From Elusimicrobiota bacterium (GTDB lineage: Bacteria; Elusimicrobiota; Elusimicrobia; UBA1565), in contig DMEZ01000073.1 in NCBI GenBank assembly GCA_003450735.1, positions 971-29,182 on the forward strand: a DNA stretch of 28,212 nucleotides, given 5' to 3'. Position 1 is the stretch's first letter. Each line of letters begins with the position of its first letter. Under the pieces are notes generated by a model. The model had not been told where the DNA came from. It did no database searches and was given only the letters and a program-made list of their open reading frames with translations. Positions 26,561-28,212 of this stretch are shown here, piece by piece. Both the position numbers and the translations under genes were made by a program.

Positions 26561-27664
26561 CTACCATACCGACTCCGGGGCGGCCATCAGCTCCACGAAG
26601 GCCTCCACCACCTTCGGATCGAAGCGTGAGCCGGAGCCGTTCTTCGCCTCCAAGACCGCCTTCTTGTAGAGCTCGGGGCCCCGCAATCCCATCATGCGCA
26701 GCTCTTCGACGCTCTCGATCAAGCCCAGGATGCGCGCGCCCAGGGGGATCGCCTCGCCCTTGAGCTTGCCGGGGAAGCCGATGCCGTTGTATTCCTCATG
26801 GTGGTGGAGGATGGCCGGGAGCGCCCCTTCGAGCATCTTGATGCCTTCGAGCATCTTCGCCGAGAGCGCGGGGTGCAGCTCCTCGCGGGCGCCGATCACC
26901 CCGAGATCGACGAGAAGGCGCGGATTCTTGAAGGCCACGTAGCCCAGGTCATGCAGGATCCCCGCGTAGTAGGTCATGCGGTAATCGAGGGCGTCTTGGC
27001 CCAGCATCCGGCCGATCGCGCAGGCCAGCTTGGCCGCGCGCACCGGGTGGCCCTCCATGCGCGGCTTCGACGTCTCGATGACCGCGATCAGGATCTCCAG
27101 GATATGGGAGAAGAAGTTCTTCTGCGTGGAGATGATCTTCGCGTTGGTGATCGCGATCGATGCGAGGTTGGCGAGGCTCGAGAGCAGCCGGACGTGCTCC
27201 TCGGTGTAGGCCCCCGAGCGCTTGTTGAGCACCTCGACGACTCCGACCCGCTCCTCGCGGTACGTCATGGGCACGCACAGCAGCGAGCGCGTCACGAAGC
27301 CCGAGGCTTTGTCGAACTTGCCGGCGAAGCGCGGGTCGGCCGCCGCGTCGTTGACGACCTCGGGCTTCCCGGTCTGCGCGACCCAGCCCGCGATGCCGGT
27401 CCCGATGGGCAGCGTCATGGTCTTCAGCGCCTGGGCGCTCTCCCCGGACGCGACCCGGAAGAACAAACTCTTCTTGTCGTCGGTGACCAGCATGATGGAG
27501 CTGGCTTCGCTGTCGATGAGCTTCTCGGCCGCGGCGCCGATCTTCTGAAGCAGGAAGTCCAGGTCGGACGTGGAGCTCAGGCTGGCCGCGATCGCGAAAA
27601 GCTCGTGGGCATCGTCCAGGCGTTCCACGCGGGTCGCGCCGTTGCTCCCATTAGGCGGCGCCAT
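26561..27664 (-). CDS. GAF domain plus variant HD-GYP protein
   Basis: A 367-residue cytoplasmic protein. Residues about 18-180 are a GAF sensor domain (F-A-I-A-A-S-L, I-G-T-G-I-A-G-W-V-A-Q-T-G, V-P-M-T). Residues about 185-367 are HD-GYP-like: G-H-P-V-R (H206), I-L-H-D-L-G (H238-D239), H264, H-H-H-E (287-290) and N-G-I-G-F-P-G (GYP changed to GFP). The Asp usual in the R-I-L-x-x-x-D segment is E317 here (I-E-S). Canonical HD-GYP proteins hydrolyse cyclic-di-GMP; this one keeps most metal ligands but not all. It is 2 bases downstream of the GspE/PilB-like gene on the minus strand, so co-transcribed. The ATG at 27664 is chosen because longer readings overlap that gene. Confidence 0.88.
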   Translation of the reverse strand: MAPPNGSNGATRVERLDDAHELFAIAASLSSTSDLDFLLQKIGAAAEKLIDSEASSIMLVTDDKKSLFFRVASGESAQALKTMTLPIGTGIAGWVAQTGKPEVVNDAAADPRFAGKFDKASGFVTRSLLCVPMTYREERVGVVEVLNKRSGAYTEEHVRLLSSLANLASIAITNAKIISTQKNFFSHILEILIAVIETSKPRMEGHPVRAAKLACAIGRMLGQDALDYRMTYYAGILHDLGYVAFKNPRLLVDLGVIGAREELHPALSAKMLEGIKMLEGALPAILHHHEEYNGIGFPGKLKGEAIPLGARILGLIESVEELRMMGLRGPELYKKAVLEAKNGSGSRFDPKVVEAFVELMAAPESVW

Positions 27665-27666
27665 GC

Positions 27667-28212
<546 letters not shown>

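Overview
The window is a densely coded, GC-rich (by eye about two-thirds G+C) bacterial chromosome segment. I see no rRNA, tRNA, CRISPR array, transposase or integrase, and no gene-free stretch above 300 bases. The encoded enzymes (2-oxoacid:ferredoxin oxidoreductase, radical SAM enzymes, MenA-like prenyltransferase, HD-GYP, GspE/PilB-type ATPase) fit a Gram-negative, probably anaerobic or facultative bacterium. Several exported proteins have a signal peptide followed by a long Ala/Val/Pro-rich stretch, a style I associate with uncultured Elusimicrobiota; that placement is a guess. Promoters look like ordinary sigma-70 elements (TTGACR, 16-18 bp, TATNNT), and several lie so close to the start codon that the mRNAs should be nearly leaderless.

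Layout. 1-3409: the end of a polyprenyl diphosphate synthase, a PqqD-like protein, an OmpR-type response regulator and a signal peptide-TPR-TM-Ser/Thr kinase. 3442-5495: a DMT-like 10-TM transporter, then a divergent pair of unknown genes sharing one promoter region. 5499-6530 (minus): a FlgO/CsgG-like exported protein preceded by a class I cyclic-di-GMP (GEMM-I) riboswitch with its own promoter. 6599-11039: an adenylate kinase carrying a signal peptide (minus), an exported protein made of 32-residue repeats, and an exported S41-type protease. 11132-16516: a tightly coupled nine-gene operon bracketed by two strong terminator hairpins. 16586-18487: an exported zinc metalloprotease, an XRE regulator and a divergent single-domain receiver. 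18731-21357: a KorDABC-type 2-oxoacid:ferredoxin oxidoreductase. 21444-23399: an unknown cytoplasmic protein, a small exported protein and two tiny membrane proteins (DUF3185-like and PLDc_N-like). 23631-26528: PA2779-like protein, C39-like lipoprotein, TPR lipoprotein and a PqiA-like membrane protein. 26561-28212 (minus): GAF/HD-GYP protein and the C-terminal part of a GspE/PilB-family ATPase, cut by the window edge.

The most notable system is the 11132-16516 operon: a 55-residue conserved-looking protein, a PqqD-like peptide-binding protein, three paralogous radical SAM enzymes, a MenA/UbiA-type prenyltransferase, a 39-residue peptide gene with a W-x-K-P leader motif and a Tyr near its C-terminus, and a membrane-anchored thioredoxin-like protein, ending in a dCMP deaminase. 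Nearly every junction is a 1-4 base overlap. I read it as a RiPP pathway reminiscent of PQQ or mycofactocin biosynthesis but with a membrane prenyltransferase, so the product could be a prenylated, membrane-held redox cofactor. The genes and their order are seen directly; the product is inference. A second PqqD paralog sits beside a polyprenyl diphosphate synthase at the window start and may supply or share the pathway.

Cyclic-di-GMP is a second theme: the GEMM-I riboswitch at 6399-6530 and the HD-GYP protein at 26561-27664 lie in the same window, the latter beside a type II secretion/type IV pilus ATPase.
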